Source of the DNA: Ruminococcaceae bacterium FB2012
GTDB taxonomy: Bacteria > Bacillota > Clostridia > Oscillospirales > Ruminococcaceae
Length of the DNA stretch: 64,000 nt
Direction of reading: 5' to 3'
Assembly (NCBI GenBank): GCA_900104495.1
Contig: FMXS01000015.1
Location: forward strand, 1-64,000
The notes under the pieces were generated by a model. The model was not told the DNA's origin and ran no database searches. It saw only the letters and a program-made list of their open reading frames with translations. A program made the translations under genes and the position numbers. The stretch's first letter is position 1; each line of letters begins with the position of its first letter. Positions 30,612 through 38,770 of the stretch are shown here, piece by piece.

Positions 30612-33038
30612 ATGAAAAAAATACTGGCCTATATCGTCACTGCTGTATTGCTGCTCTCAGTGCTGCCTATGCAGGTCTTTGCGGAGAATATGTATAGCTA
30701 TTCCGTAGACCTTGAGGGCGAATGCAACTATGACTACGCCAAAGAAATGGTAGCCCTCCTCAACGAGCACAGGATTGAACTGGGTCTGAGTGAGCTTGCC
30801 CTTGACAAGGAGCTCACCGACGCCGCCATGAAGCGAGCCCTTGAGCTGGCTGTCAATTTCGACCATGTCCGGCCGGACGGAAGCTCCTGCTTCACTATTT
30901 GCAGCAAAATGAACGCTGAGAACATTGCTGTGGGCCGAAGCACCGCGAAGGATACTTTTGAGCAGTTCAAGAATTCTGCCCCGCATTACAAGAAAATGAT
31001 AAATGCCTCCTACCGTTCCGTGGGCATCGGCTCGATCTATCATAACGGTCATTATTATTGGGTGCAGCTCTTTTCCATGACTCCCACCAACATGATGGAG
31101 ACCACCGACGGCATAGTGCCGCTGAAGCATAACGTCAAGGTGGCCGAGGATGAGATCTTGCTCAAACTGTATATCGGCAACTATCTCAGCTCAGACAGAG
31201 TAATGGAAATGTCCGTGGGCAAGAGTTATCAGATGACAGTGGAGCGTTTCAATCCGGGGTTTCAGTATTTTACCTCCAGCATCGCTCCCAGTTCTTTCAC
31301 CTGGGTATCCTCCGACCCGAACGTTATCTCGGTGGACGAGAACGGTATGATGTCCGCCGTAGGTGTGGGTTCGGCTACGGTGACGGCTTCGGTAGTCGAG
31401 GGCAATATCACCCTTTCGCAGAAGTTCTCCGTTCCCGGAAGTATGTCCGACGTGACGGCCGTCGAAATGCCGGACGTGATATTCAACGGCAGCGAGGCAA
31501 CTCCCGAACCGGTGCTGACTCTTAACGGCAGCACACTTGTTAAGGACAAGGACTATACACTCAGCTATTCTTCCAACGATGAAATAGGTACCGCCACCGT
31601 TACCGTAACAGGTATCGGCTTTATGAAGGGCACAATGGAGCTGAATTTCAATATCATAGCTCCCGACCTGTCCGACGAAGATATGACTGAGGTTACTCTC
31701 CCCGAGAGCATTTCCTATACCGGAAGCGAGATCATGCCCGAGCCCGTTATCATCGTTGACGGGAAGAAGCTTGTCAAGGATGTGGACTACACACTGTCCT
31801 ATTCCGAGAATACGGCAGTAGGTACTGCTTATGTAACAGTCACCGGTATGGGAATTTACAGCGGAACATCAAGGACAGTTTCTTTTGAGATCGCACCGCT
31901 GGAGGTCTCTCAGAGCGTGAACGCAAAGATCAACGCCAACGCCGTCTTTTCAGATGAGACCTACCCCGACAGACAGACCTTCGTTCAGGACAACGTTTCC
32001 GTGTCCTATAAAGGGACCCAGCTGGTCAACGGCGAAGATTACAGGATAACCTATTCCTCACTGACCTCCGAGAAAAAGCTGTCAACAGTGCGTATCGAGT
32101 TCATAGGCGCCTATTCGGGCACCGTGGATTTCTCAACTATCTCTTCGGCATTCATCCCGGAGATCAAGGACTGCTACTTCACCGGCGAGGACATCGTTCC
32201 CGAGATCACGGTGTATAAGAGCGAGCTTGACAAGTTCTACGGCGGTGAGCCTCTCAAGGCAGGCGTGGACTACTACCTCAACTTCACCGGCAACCAGTAC
32301 CCCGGCATTGCCGAAGTCACGGTCATCGGCACCGGAAAGTATTTCGGAGAGTCAACAGCGCAGTTCAAGATCATCCGCGTCAAGAAGGGCGATGTTGACC
32401 GCAACAACACTATCAATATGAGAGATGTCTCTTCTTTGCAGAGATACATCAACGGCTGGAATATCGATATTGACCTTTATGCAGCCGATACCGACTTCAA
32501 CAGTCTGGTCAACATGAAGGATTATGCGGTCCTCCAAAGGTATGTCAACGGGTGGAATATCATTCTCAATCCCGAGGATGAAAGCAGCAGCGAGTCCGAA
32601 TCCGACAGCGAGAGCCAAGGTGATCCCGACAGCGAGAGCCAAGGCGATCCCGACAGCGAGAGCCAAGGTGATCCCGACAGTGAGAGCCAAGGTGATCCCG
32701 ACAGCGAGAGCCAAGGCGACTCCGACAGCGAGAGCCAAGGCGACTCCGACAGCGAGGGCCAAGGCGATCCCGACAGCGAGAGCCAAGGCAATCCCGACAG
32801 TGAGAGCGAAGCCGACTCCGACAGTGAGAGCCAAGGCGATACCGGCGGAGAAAGCGGAAGCGGCTCTGGAGACGGAGACAGCGGCGGCGGGGATGACGAC
32901 CCCGGAACGGGCGGCGATACCGGCGGCTCCGGCGGAAACGATAACCCTCCCGCACCCGGACCCTCCGGCGGAGATGAAGGCTCCGGCGAGTCCGGCAAGG
33001 ATCCCGATGAGGATCCCGAAAGCGGAAACAAAGAATAA
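30612..33038 (+). CDS. Secreted CAP/SCP-domain protein with Ig-like repeats, dockerin and acidic repeat tail
   Basis: 808 residues. Signal peptide; CAP/SCP domain (about 35-160: ALLNEHRIELGL, FDHVRPDG, AENIAVG, YYWVQLFS); Big2 domain (about 200-275); three Ig-like repeats of the FTGKALTP/YTGSEIMPEP type (about 285-435 and 520-585); dockerin (about 591-652); then ten DSESQGDP-type octapeptides (about 665-744) and a Gly/Asp/Pro tail. The first dockerin loop is complete (DVDRNNTINMRD); the second is two residues short (DFNSLVNMKD), lacking the usual Asp-Gly. An internal dockerin is unusual. AAGGAG precedes the ATG by 11 nt. Confidence 0.9.
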   Translation: MKKILAYIVTAVLLLSVLPMQVFAENMYSYSVDLEGECNYDYAKEMVALLNEHRIELGLSELALDKELTDAAMKRALELAVNFDHVRPDGSSCFTICSKMNAENIAVGRSTAKDTFEQFKNSAPHYKKMINASYRSVGIGSIYHNGHYYWVQLFSMTPTNMMETTDGIVPLKHNVKVAEDEILLKLYIGNYLSSDRVMEMSVGKSYQMTVERFNPGFQYFTSSIAPSSFTWVSSDPNVISVDENGMMSAVGVGSATVTASVVEGNITLSQKFSVPGSMSDVTAVEMPDVIFNGSEATPEPVLTLNGSTLVKDKDYTLSYSSNDEIGTATVTVTGIGFMKGTMELNFNIIAPDLSDEDMTEVTLPESISYTGSEIMPEPVIIVDGKKLVKDVDYTLSYSENTAVGTAYVTVTGMGIYSGTSRTVSFEIAPLEVSQSVNAKINANAVFSDETYPDRQTFVQDNVSVSYKGTQLVNGEDYRITYSSLTSEKKLSTVRIEFIGAYSGTVDFSTISSAFIPEIKDCYFTGEDIVPEITVYKSELDKFYGGEPLKAGVDYYLNFTGNQYPGIAEVTVIGTGKYFGESTAQFKIIRVKKGDVDRNNTINMRDVSSLQRYINGWNIDIDLYAADTDFNSLVNMKDYAVLQRYVNGWNIILNPEDESSSESESDSESQGDPDSESQGDPDSESQGDPDSESQGDPDSESQGDSDSESQGDSDSEGQGDPDSESQGNPDSESEADSDSESQGDTGGESGSGSGDGDSGGGDDDPGTGGDTGGSGGNDNPPAPGPSGGDEGSGESGKDPDEDPESGNKE
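32604..32843 (+). repeat. Ten in-frame 24-bp tandem repeats (DSESQGDP)
   Basis: The unit GAC AGC GAG AGC CAA GGC GAT CCC is repeated ten times with few substitutions, mostly synonymous or changing the last residue. Such coding minisatellites vary in copy number by slippage, so tail length may differ among strains. Confidence 0.93.
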
Positions 33039-33046
33039 CACTAAAA

Positions 33047-33078
33047 CTCCCATTGGCGGCTGCGGTCGTCAATGGGAG
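33047..33078 (+). terminator. Terminator-like hairpin after the dockerin-CAP gene
   Basis: The stem CTCCCATTG/CAATGGGAG has a 14-nt loop and only a weak T-tract (AATTGTTT). It could act as a terminator or attenuator before the ECF operon. Confidence 0.5.
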
Positions 33079-33157
33079 AATTGTTTACATCTTGTTAATA
33101 ACTTTTTCGCCCGAAACGGGAACTACATATACAGAAGCTAAGGAAAGGGGCGGCGCT

Positions 33158-33703
33158 GTGGTCATGAAGGACGCAAGGCTCTTGTTTGAAGACATATACA
33201 GCCGTCAGCAGACTGCGGCGCTGAGATATATTACAGCAAAGTGTCTGAACATAAGCGATATCGACGACATCTATCAGGACACCTTTCTGAACGTCTACCG
33301 CTCGCTCTGCAATACCGAAAAGCCCATAGAGAACGAGGAAGCCTTTGTGATAAACATTGCAAAGAAAAGCATCTCGCGGTACTACGGATTGCTGGCAAAG
33401 CTGCGGGGAAGGGTCAGCGACAGCCTTTCAAGGCTGCCGGACAAGCGTCTGCTGGAGGAGATCCCCGCAGAGGAGGACGTGGAAATGCTGGTAGCCGACA
33501 GGGCCCTCTGCGACGAGATCTTTGAAACGGTCAGCTCCATGCCGTCGGATGTTCAGAGGATAGTGTATATGTATTTCATCCTCGATATGCCCCTCGGGGC
33601 GATAGCCAAGGCTCTGAAACTCCGGGAGGAGACCGTCAAGGGCAGGCTCTACCGCACCCTTGACCGCATCAGAAGGACCTACAAAAGGAGGGAAACGCTG
33701 TGA
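33158..33703 (+). CDS. ECF-type RNA polymerase sigma factor
   Basis: 181 residues: sigma region 2 (about 10-80, with DIDDIYQDTFLNVYRSL) and region 4 (about 120-178, with MPLGAIAKALKLREETVKGRLYR as its HTH). It should direct transcription of a small extracytoplasmic-stress regulon. The GTG at 33158 is preferred (AAAGGGG 7 nt upstream) over the ATG at 33164. It overlaps the next gene by 4 nt (GTGA), so sigma factor and membrane partner are translationally coupled. It is clearly paralogous to the sigma factor at 36844. Confidence 0.9.
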   Translation: MVMKDARLLFEDIYSRQQTAALRYITAKCLNISDIDDIYQDTFLNVYRSLCNTEKPIENEEAFVINIAKKSISRYYGLLAKLRGRVSDSLSRLPDKRLLEEIPAEEDVEMLVADRALCDEIFETVSSMPSDVQRIVYMYFILDMPLGAIAKALKLREETVKGRLYRTLDRIRRTYKRRETL

Positions 33704-36702
33704 CTGAAAAAGAGCTTATAAGGATCGCTCTTGAAAGCCGCCTGCCCGACACTCTCGGGCATAAGCCGTCCGATATCATTGAGGCCGAGGCGAAGGGCGC
33801 CCATGCACATATCCGCAGACGGCGTTTCGCCTTTGTGGGTATCGCCGCTGCGGCGGCGCTGGTGATCGGCGCTTCGGTGTTCGGCTTCAAGAAGCTCTCC
33901 GAGATCAAGATAGACAGATCTCCTACTGCTCCGGACAGCTCCCTTTCGAGCCGGGCGGAGGATACCGACGACGGCAGCATTATCAAGCTCTGTGATTTTA
34001 CCGGCAAGAAGGAGAACGCCAACATCAGCCTTACCCGCACCCCCGCCAACTTAACCGGCACCGAGGTGAAGATCACCGACTTTTCGGTGAAAGCAGGCGA
34101 CCTTGAGCTGCTGGGAGGAAACAACAGCTATAACGCGGTGATAAAGGTCTATTCTGCGGATGTCACCGGCGACGGCTATGCGGATATCTGCGTTGAGTCG
34201 AAACCCACTTTCTACACCGAGGACAGCGTGGTCTATCTCTTCGACCTTCGTAACGATCAAGCGATGACCTACTACGTCCCCGACAGTCTGTGCTTCTGCC
34301 TTAAAGAAGAAAACAACAGTCTGAAACTGGGGATGTTCGCCCCGGGCAGCAGCGAAACGGAATACGTCCCTGCTGATTTTACCGTTCCCGCACGGTATCT
34401 CGAGGCTCAGAAGGCCTGGTTCGGCAGTCTTATCGAAAATATCAAAGAGAACACCTCCGAGGCGAAGCTGACCTATATCTGTCAGGACGGCGTGGGAAGG
34501 AACAATCTGGGCGACGGCATCTGCTATGACAGATCGGTGAGGCTTGAAAACACTCTTGACGGCAAGGCAGCCACGGACACTCTGGCGGCGCTGCTTTCAG
34601 GCGGGGACGAGGCCGCAGCGTTTGAGCCTGACCTCGGTCCGACAGCAATAAACAGCGAAGACCGTTATGCATTCTCGGTAAATAAGGAGATACTGATAGC
34701 CATTCTTGAAAAGGACGGCAAAAGGATCTGCACCTTTAACTTCTACACGGCCTCCGGCGGGGAGCAGTACCTTTCTGCGGAGGTTAACAGCGAAAAGGGC
34801 GCAGATCATTCCGCGGGATTCATCCGCAGCGGCGGGAGTGCGGTCCCGCTGCGAAGCGCCGTTCAGAAGGGCTCCGGCGGAGAAGCCGTGAGTGCTTCGG
34901 CGCAGACCACCTACTACTGCGAAGACATCAACGCGCTGGGCAATACCTCCTCGGCGCAGAGAATGCTCATCTCGCAGAAGGGCAGTTTCGCAGTGAGCTA
35001 CCACATTGAGACCGTGGACGGCACCGGCGTGCTGGCAGTGGACAGCGTCCAGCCGGAGTGGCTCACGGGTACTCTGACCGTGGGCTCCGACGGTTCGGGT
35101 GTCCTGACGGCCCTTGACTTTGAGGGCAGGTCCGCAGCAGGGCAGTGGCTCACGATCCCGGGCGGGAGCAGCGCTCTCGGACAGGGACTGACCGTGTCCT
35201 TCCGCTGTGAGGACAAGGCTCACTCCGACGCTTTGGATACGGCCACCGACCGTTTCGTCTTCGGCGATACCGGCTATAAAAAAGAATTTGTTTACCTTGC
35301 GGATCTGACTTGGGCCGGGAACGTCACAAGGCTTAACAGCGGTGAGCAGATAAGGTTTGAGAGACGGCCGGACGCTCTCCCCGGCACGGCCGTTTCCATA
35401 ACCGACAGTTCCGTGACCGTCACCGATGCCGGCGGCATTCATACGCTGGCGGAGGGCGTTCGGGTGCTGAGGGTCTTTGCCTCCGACCTTAACGAGGACG
35501 GCAGGCCCGAGATCATTGCAGAGGTCTGCAAGACCGATCAGGTGACCGACGGCGATATTCTCGTCTACGAGCCGGTGTCGGCGGAGGTCACTTCGATCTC
35601 TCAGTCCTTCTACAATTCCGAGGGCGTCTGGCTGGACAGCGTGCGTTCCTATCTTTCGGTGCTGAGGTATCAGACACCCGAAGAGGATATAGACCCCGAT
35701 GATCCCAAGCCCGCCGACCGGCCTTACGCGCAGGATGTGGCACTGAAAACGATCCTCAGATCCCTTGACTCAGACAGTATGCTTTACAACGTTCTTGAAG
35801 ACCTGGATGCTCTTGAACAGGAAAACAGCAAGGATCCTTCCCGTGTGAAATATACCTTTACTCATGAAGAATATTACCAGACCAGCGAAGGCACTTACGA
35901 TTACTGGGATGAAAGCTATGAAGGCGAGCTTCACGAGCTTCCGGAGATCTCCGCGCTGATAAAAGAGGCCATCGAAAACGGAGAGTGCAAGGTGCTGACG
36001 ATGGGTGAAAATGAATACCCGAGCAATCAATTGGCACAGATCAACCTCATGATCTACCGCGAAAGCAGAGAGTATGATTATGACAATAATGGGATCACTT
36101 TAGAGTATTACCCTGACGGCTTTTTCTGTGTTCAGACCGGTGAGAGCTATGTGGTCGATCTTAAAACGGTGGTCATGCTCCAGCTGCCTGAAAGTCTCAA
36201 TCAGCCCCTGCTGAAGCTGATATACGATGACGGCCCTGCCTTTGAGAGCATAACTCGGGACGGCACACCCTACTCCGTAAACGATCTTATCCCCGCGGAG
36301 GAGCTGGAAGAAAAGGGCGCGGAGTTCACCTCGCTGAATGACCTTGTGAAAGTAAAGTACAGAGTGAAATTTGATCTCCCGAACAGAAAGATGACGGTAT
36401 ATACAGATAAAATAGAGACCGCTGCGGGAATAAGTGCAGAACAAAGTGAAATAAGTTTGGAAATCTTTACGGAAACAGGCTCCGGCGGCGAGATCAACTA
36501 TAAGGCGAACAAAGATCCGAAGCCGGGATCGGTCTCTGAGCTGGACTACAGCAGAGTAAGCGGCTCGGAAAAAATGCTCATAGAAGCCAGGATCAATTAT
36601 TCGGTGGTCCTGAAACTGCCCGACGGCACAAACCGGGAGGTCAACAGAGCTATCCTCTGCGAGATCACGAAACTGAGCGAATTAAATCTATCCGATCCCT
36701 GA
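33700..36702 (+). CDS. Large single-pass membrane partner of the ECF sigma factor (anti-sigma-like)
   Basis: 1000 residues. The N-terminus (MTEKELIRIALESRLPDTLGHKP) is a short helical cytoplasmic domain shared with the gene at 37359. One transmembrane helix follows (about 47-67), then a very large outer region. In it I see two FG-GAP/VCBS-like calcium loops (ADVTGDGYADICV near 153, ASDLNEDGRPEIIAEV near 595), suggesting a beta-propeller sensor. Position and coupling to the sigma gene make an anti-sigma or signal sensor role likely; the cytoplasmic part shows no known anti-sigma motif. GTG start with GGAGGG 7 nt upstream. Confidence 0.78.
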   Translation: MTEKELIRIALESRLPDTLGHKPSDIIEAEAKGAHAHIRRRRFAFVGIAAAAALVIGASVFGFKKLSEIKIDRSPTAPDSSLSSRAEDTDDGSIIKLCDFTGKKENANISLTRTPANLTGTEVKITDFSVKAGDLELLGGNNSYNAVIKVYSADVTGDGYADICVESKPTFYTEDSVVYLFDLRNDQAMTYYVPDSLCFCLKEENNSLKLGMFAPGSSETEYVPADFTVPARYLEAQKAWFGSLIENIKENTSEAKLTYICQDGVGRNNLGDGICYDRSVRLENTLDGKAATDTLAALLSGGDEAAAFEPDLGPTAINSEDRYAFSVNKEILIAILEKDGKRICTFNFYTASGGEQYLSAEVNSEKGADHSAGFIRSGGSAVPLRSAVQKGSGGEAVSASAQTTYYCEDINALGNTSSAQRMLISQKGSFAVSYHIETVDGTGVLAVDSVQPEWLTGTLTVGSDGSGVLTALDFEGRSAAGQWLTIPGGSSALGQGLTVSFRCEDKAHSDALDTATDRFVFGDTGYKKEFVYLADLTWAGNVTRLNSGEQIRFERRPDALPGTAVSITDSSVTVTDAGGIHTLAEGVRVLRVFASDLNEDGRPEIIAEVCKTDQVTDGDILVYEPVSAEVTSISQSFYNSEGVWLDSVRSYLSVLRYQTPEEDIDPDDPKPADRPYAQDVALKTILRSLDSDSMLYNVLEDLDALEQENSKDPSRVKYTFTHEEYYQTSEGTYDYWDESYEGELHELPEISALIKEAIENGECKVLTMGENEYPSNQLAQINLMIYRESREYDYDNNGITLEYYPDGFFCVQTGESYVVDLKTVVMLQLPESLNQPLLKLIYDDGPAFESITRDGTPYSVNDLIPAEELEEKGAEFTSLNDLVKVKYRVKFDLPNRKMTVYTDKIETAAGISAEQSEISLEIFTETGSGGEINYKANKDPKPGSVSELDYSRVSGSEKMLIEARINYSVVLKLPDGTNREVNRAILCEITKLSELNLSDP

Positions 36703-36714
36703 TCACCTGTAACG

Positions 36715-36744
36715 CAGGCGCCCCTTTGCGGGCGTCTGTTTTTT
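36715..36744 (+). terminator. Rho-independent terminator
   Basis: The stem CAGGCGCCC/GGGCGTCTG (one G-T pair) is followed by TTTTTT, and comes directly before the next promoter. Confidence 0.88.
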
Positions 36745-36745
36745 G

Positions 36746-36774
36746 TTGACAGCCTGATGAGCTGGGTGTATAAT
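36746..36774 (+). promoter_or_regulatory. Consensus promoter of the second ECF module
   Basis: TTGACA (36746-36751), 17-bp spacer, TATAAT (36769-36774). The leader contains GTTAACAACT near 36786, similar to GTTAATAACT near 33094 before the first ECF gene. Confidence 0.92.
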
Positions 36775-36843
36775 ATTTACAGTCTGTTAACAACTAAAGC
36801 TCACCAAAAAACACTACAGTATCAAAGGGCGGAGGTGAGAGCA

Positions 36844-37353
36844 ATGAGCGGGTTCGAGGAGATCTACGAGCAGACCAAAACAGCGGCACTCAGGTATATT
36901 TCTTCCAAGTGTCTGAAAATAACCGACATCGAGGATCTGTTCCAGGAGACCTATCTTCGGGTGGGCGAGGCGCTGGACAAAGGCGCGGAACCCAGGGAGC
37001 CGGAGGCTTTCGTCATCGGCATAGCAAAGCATTGCCTGTCTCATTACTACTCTGCGGCGCAGCGGCTGAGAGCGCGCATCAGTTTAAGCGCAGGCAGCGT
37101 CTCCGACGAGCCTGTCGATCTCGAGGACGAAACGGATATCGAATCCCTCGTTGCCGACAGGGACCTTTACGATCAAGTGTTCAAGGAGATCACGGCTCTG
37201 CCTTCGGATGTGCAGAGACTGTTCTATCTCCACTATTTCCTTGACCTGAGCTTGTCCGAGACAGCAGAGCTGATGGGGCTCTCCGAGAGCAGAGTCAGGC
37301 AGCGGCTCTATCAGGCAGTCAGGAAGCTCAGACGAAAATACAGAGGAAGGTGA
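36844..37353 (+). CDS. ECF-type RNA polymerase sigma factor (paralogue)
   Basis: 169 residues with region 2 (DIEDLFQETYLRVGEAL) and region 4 (LSETAELMGLSESRVRQRLYQAVRKLRRKYRGR). It shares the start pattern FEEIYEQTKTAALRYISSKCLKI with the sigma factor at 33158, so the two modules arose by duplication. The ATG at 36844 has GGAGG 8 nt upstream; the open frame further upstream overlaps the promoter and is not coding. The stop lies 5 nt before the start of the membrane partner gene. Confidence 0.9.
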   Translation: MSGFEEIYEQTKTAALRYISSKCLKITDIEDLFQETYLRVGEALDKGAEPREPEAFVIGIAKHCLSHYYSAAQRLRARISLSAGSVSDEPVDLEDETDIESLVADRDLYDQVFKEITALPSDVQRLFYLHYFLDLSLSETAELMGLSESRVRQRLYQAVRKLRRKYRGR

Positions 37354-37358
37354 TCTTT

Positions 37359-38648
37359 ATGACAGAGAAGGAGCTTTTTAAAAACGCGATGCGGCAGAAT
37401 ATGAAAGATCCCGCGGAACAGACAGCCGCGGAACTGCGGGAAGGCAAAAGGAATTACGGCTATGTGAGAGGGTCAGGGCTGAAATATGCGGCTGCTGCGG
37501 CGGTGCTGGCGCTGGCAGTCGGTGCGGGGACGCTGCTGTTCCTGCGAAGCGGAGACAGCGTCCCGAAGGCGGCGGAGGAAAACATCTCCCAGGCGGAGAG
37601 CGTGGCTCCCGCAGTTTCTGAGGCGCCCGCTGACAATCAGCAGGATGCGGCAATGGAGGTCTACCGGGGCTTCTGGAACGAGGTCTCCGCCGCTCCGGAG
37701 AACTATTGGTCCGCTGTGCAGGTGCTGTCTCAGAAGATCTGGACCACCGATCCGAAAAGCGTCCGTTCTTACTGGCTTGCCGAGGATCAGACGGGCCAGC
37801 CCGCAAGCGGGAAGAATCTCTCGCAGGAAATGGCGGCCTTCTTCTCCAAAGCCGGACAGGTGGAGTATCTCGGATTCCACACCGATGCGGCCGATCCCGG
37901 CGGCGAGCTTGCCCAGGCAGTCAACACCGAGATATATCTTGACAAGGGCATTGTTTCGCTTTCAACAAGGTCGGAGGTCCCTCAGAACGGCCTCAGCGGG
38001 CTGTCTGCCAACTATCAGATGGGCAAAAAGGGCGCGATGCTGATGATCGTCTCCAGAAACAACGAGGGTACCGAGGGCGAGATAACCAGGCACTACTATT
38101 ACAGAGTTTCCTCTCCCGACGGGAATTATCCCTGCTATGACGGCGAAAAGTTCACTGCTCCCGACTGGAACACCAGCACCGCGGATCAGGCCTATATCAT
38201 GAGCGCGAAGGAGCTTGAAGATCAGCACGGAGAAAAATACTACCGCGTCACCGATGCCGAAGACAGGATCAGCTTTGAGATCAGCGCGGACTTTGACGGT
38301 GTTCTGCCCAAGGTGAACATCAGCAGTATTACTCTTCCCGAGGGCGTGAGCATAACGGACGGGGAGTTCCGCATCCACCTTGACAAAGCGGATAACTACG
38401 GCAAGCACTCGGCGGTGGATCATCCCGTGGCTGTCACCGAGGATATCGTCAAAAACGGAGTGACGGTAGATCTCAGCAATTACGCGGCGGAGCTCAGCAA
38501 GGAAGATATAGTCGCCGTCCGTGTGGACGCCTGGTTCAACACAAACGAGCATACGGCGGCATCCTACGAGAAATACAACTCTCCGGACGGCAATTACGCA
38601 TATCACATAGTTGACTATATCGGCATAGACAGAACAAAAGCACAGTAA
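37359..38648 (+). CDS. Single-pass membrane partner of the second ECF sigma factor
   Basis: 429 residues. The N-terminus MTEKELFKNAMRQNMKDP matches that of the gene at 33700; a transmembrane helix lies at about 40-60 (LKYAAAAAVLALAVGAGTLLFL); the outer domain (about 65-429) is unrelated to the first module's and not recognised. The pair thus shares the cytoplasmic sigma-contact part but differs in sensor. The ATG at 37359 has GGAAGG 9 nt upstream. A terminator follows the stop. Confidence 0.78.
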   Translation: MTEKELFKNAMRQNMKDPAEQTAAELREGKRNYGYVRGSGLKYAAAAAVLALAVGAGTLLFLRSGDSVPKAAEENISQAESVAPAVSEAPADNQQDAAMEVYRGFWNEVSAAPENYWSAVQVLSQKIWTTDPKSVRSYWLAEDQTGQPASGKNLSQEMAAFFSKAGQVEYLGFHTDAADPGGELAQAVNTEIYLDKGIVSLSTRSEVPQNGLSGLSANYQMGKKGAMLMIVSRNNEGTEGEITRHYYYRVSSPDGNYPCYDGEKFTAPDWNTSTADQAYIMSAKELEDQHGEKYYRVTDAEDRISFEISADFDGVLPKVNISSITLPEGVSITDGEFRIHLDKADNYGKHSAVDHPVAVTEDIVKNGVTVDLSNYAAELSKEDIVAVRVDAWFNTNEHTAASYEKYNSPDGNYAYHIVDYIGIDRTKAQ

Positions 38649-38659
38649 TATCAAAGCAG

Positions 38660-38688
38660 ACAGGGCGGAGAGATCCGCCCTGTTATTT
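38660..38688 (+). terminator. Rho-independent terminator
   Basis: A perfect 10-bp stem ACAGGGCGGA/TCCGCCCTGT with a GAGA tetraloop, followed by TATTTTG. Confidence 0.85.
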
Positions 38689-38703
38689 TGTGCGATTTGG
38701 TTA

Positions 38704-38732
38704 TTGCTTTTAAAGTATTTTTATGGTAGAAT
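38704..38732 (+). promoter_or_regulatory. Promoter of the serine-hydrolase-like lipoprotein gene
   Basis: TTGCTT (38704-38709), 17-bp spacer, TAGAAT (38727-38732). Confidence 0.7.
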
Positions 38733-38770
38733 GAGTATAATTGAGTGTATCGGAAAGGGGGCGGATGCCA

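Noticed and set aside
32604..32843. Regular repeats considered as a CRISPR array
   Set aside because: The units are contiguous, 24 bp, coding and in frame, without spacers.
32352..33053. Repetitive antisense frame over the acidic tail of the CAP-dockerin gene
   Set aside because: Its low-complexity protein is only the reverse reading of the 24-bp repeats.
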